DNA from: JACDAF01 sp036276035
GTDB lineage: Bacteria > Chloroflexota > Limnocylindria > P2-11E
Direction: 5' to 3'
DNA length: 6,910 nt
Assembly (NCBI GenBank): GCA_036276035.1
Contig: DASUCM010000056.1
Span: 1 to 6,910, forward strand
This document shows, in pieces, positions 6,450-6,910 of the stretch. The notes under the pieces were generated by a model. That model was not told the DNA's origin. It ran no database searches and saw nothing but the letters and a program-made list of their open reading frames with translations. Numbering within the stretch: position 1 is the stretch's first letter; each line of letters starts with the position of its first letter. The translations under genes were made by a program, and so were the position numbers.

Positions 6450-6910
6450 GCAAGGTTGCGCTGATCACGGGCGGTGGCCGCGGCATCGGCCGCGCCACGG
6501 CCGTGCGCCTCGCGAGGGACGGCGTGCGCGTCGCCGTGAACTACAAGGGCAACGCCGCGGCCGCCGAGGAGGCGAAGCGCCTCGTGGAGGAGGCCGGCTC
6601 CAGCGCGGTCCTCATCCAGGGCGACGTCTCGCAGGACGGAGAGGCCGAGCGTGTCATGAAGGAGACGCTCGCCTTCGGCGAGGGGCGCATCGACATCCTC
6701 GTGAACAACGCCGGCATCACGCGCGACAACCTTCTGCTGCGCATGAGCGCCGAGGAGTGGGACGCCGTGCTCGACCTGAACCTGCGCGGGACCTTCCTCG
6801 TCACGAAGGCCGCGATGCGGCCGATGATGAAGCAGCGCGGCGGGCGGATCGTGAACGTCGCCTCGATCGCGGGCGTGGTCGGGAACGCGGGGCAGGCGAA
6901 CTACTCGGCC
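6446..6910 (+). CDS. fabG: 3-oxoacyl-ACP reductase, 5' part (runs off the window)
   Basis: NADPH-dependent short-chain dehydrogenase that reduces 3-ketoacyl-ACP to 3-hydroxyacyl-ACP, the step after FabF. Only the first 155 codons are present, out of about 245 for the family. The start is TTG, sharing four bases with the fabF stop (TTGA), and gives MSKVALITGG, correctly placed for a FabG N-terminus. There is no Shine-Dalgarno, so translation probably depends on coupling to fabF. Visible short-chain dehydrogenase motifs: TGGGRGIG (8-15) for cofactor binding, Asp60 in GDV, NNAG (87-90), Asn112, Ser140 in NVASIAG and Tyr153 in NYSA. The catalytic Lys expected four residues after the Tyr falls just beyond the window. 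ITRDNLLLRM (91-100) is characteristic of FabG rather than other family members. A relative acting on another substrate is possible but unlikely in this operon. Confidence 0.93.
   Translation, partial: MSKVALITGGGRGIGRATAVRLARDGVRVAVNYKGNAAAAEEAKRLVEEAGSSAVLIQGDVSQDGEAERVMKETLAFGEGRIDILVNNAGITRDNLLLRMSAEEWDAVLDLNLRGTFLVTKAAMRPMMKQRGGRIVNVASIAGVVGNAGQANYSA

Noticed and set aside
1..6910. A novel multi-gene system, mobile element, CRISPR array or RNA gene
   Set aside because: All space is taken by five housekeeping or metabolic genes with little intergenic DNA. I see no repeats in array form, transposase, integrase, tRNA or riboswitch-like stretch. The novelty is confined to residue-level features of IleRS and FabD and to the compact gene junctions.

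Overview
The window is a gene-dense, GC-rich (roughly 70% by eye) bacterial chromosome segment of five protein genes with almost no non-coding DNA. The genes are isoleucyl-tRNA synthetase (ileS, +), a nitronate monooxygenase/FabK-type flavoprotein (-), and a fatty-acid synthesis cluster fabD-fabF-fabG (+) whose last gene runs off the right edge. My preferred starts are GTG or TTG in every case, with no ATG. High GC, non-ATG starts and an unusual IleRS type suggest a high-GC lineage such as Actinomycetota or Chloroflexota. That placement is an inference; nothing here fixes the phylum.

Layout: a Shine-Dalgarno (6-11) precedes ileS (16-3183). ileS converges on the flavoprotein gene (3180-4169, minus), and the two stop codons share the palindrome CTAG (3180-3183), so there is no intergenic terminator. 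The flavoprotein gene is divergent from fabD (4195-5202), with only 25 bases between the preferred starts. That gap holds a 10-base palindrome, AGCGTACGCT, giving a TANNNT -10-like hexamer on each strand. fabD, fabF (5199-6449) and fabG (6446-6910, partial) are joined by 4-base stop/start overlaps (GTGA, TTGA), the usual sign of a translationally coupled operon.

Function: FabD loads malonyl groups onto acyl carrier protein, FabF condenses malonyl-ACP with the growing chain, and FabG reduces the resulting 3-ketoacyl-ACP. The divergent flavoprotein is most likely nitronate monooxygenase-like, but its family also contains the enoyl-ACP reductase FabK and it sits beside fab genes, so a role in the same pathway is possible. 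No acpP or fabH lies between fabD and fabG in this window.

The most notable content is in IleRS. Its class I signature HXGH is rearranged to GXHH (G63-I64-H65-H66), the arrangement reported for mupirocin hyper-resistant type 2 IleRS. Its KMSKS loop is reduced to E-F-H-K-T, and one zinc-site cysteine is missing. FabD also has a His where the E. coli enzyme has active-site Gln250, plus an insertion before the nucleophile elbow. I found no mobile element, CRISPR array, RNA gene or convincing new multi-gene system.
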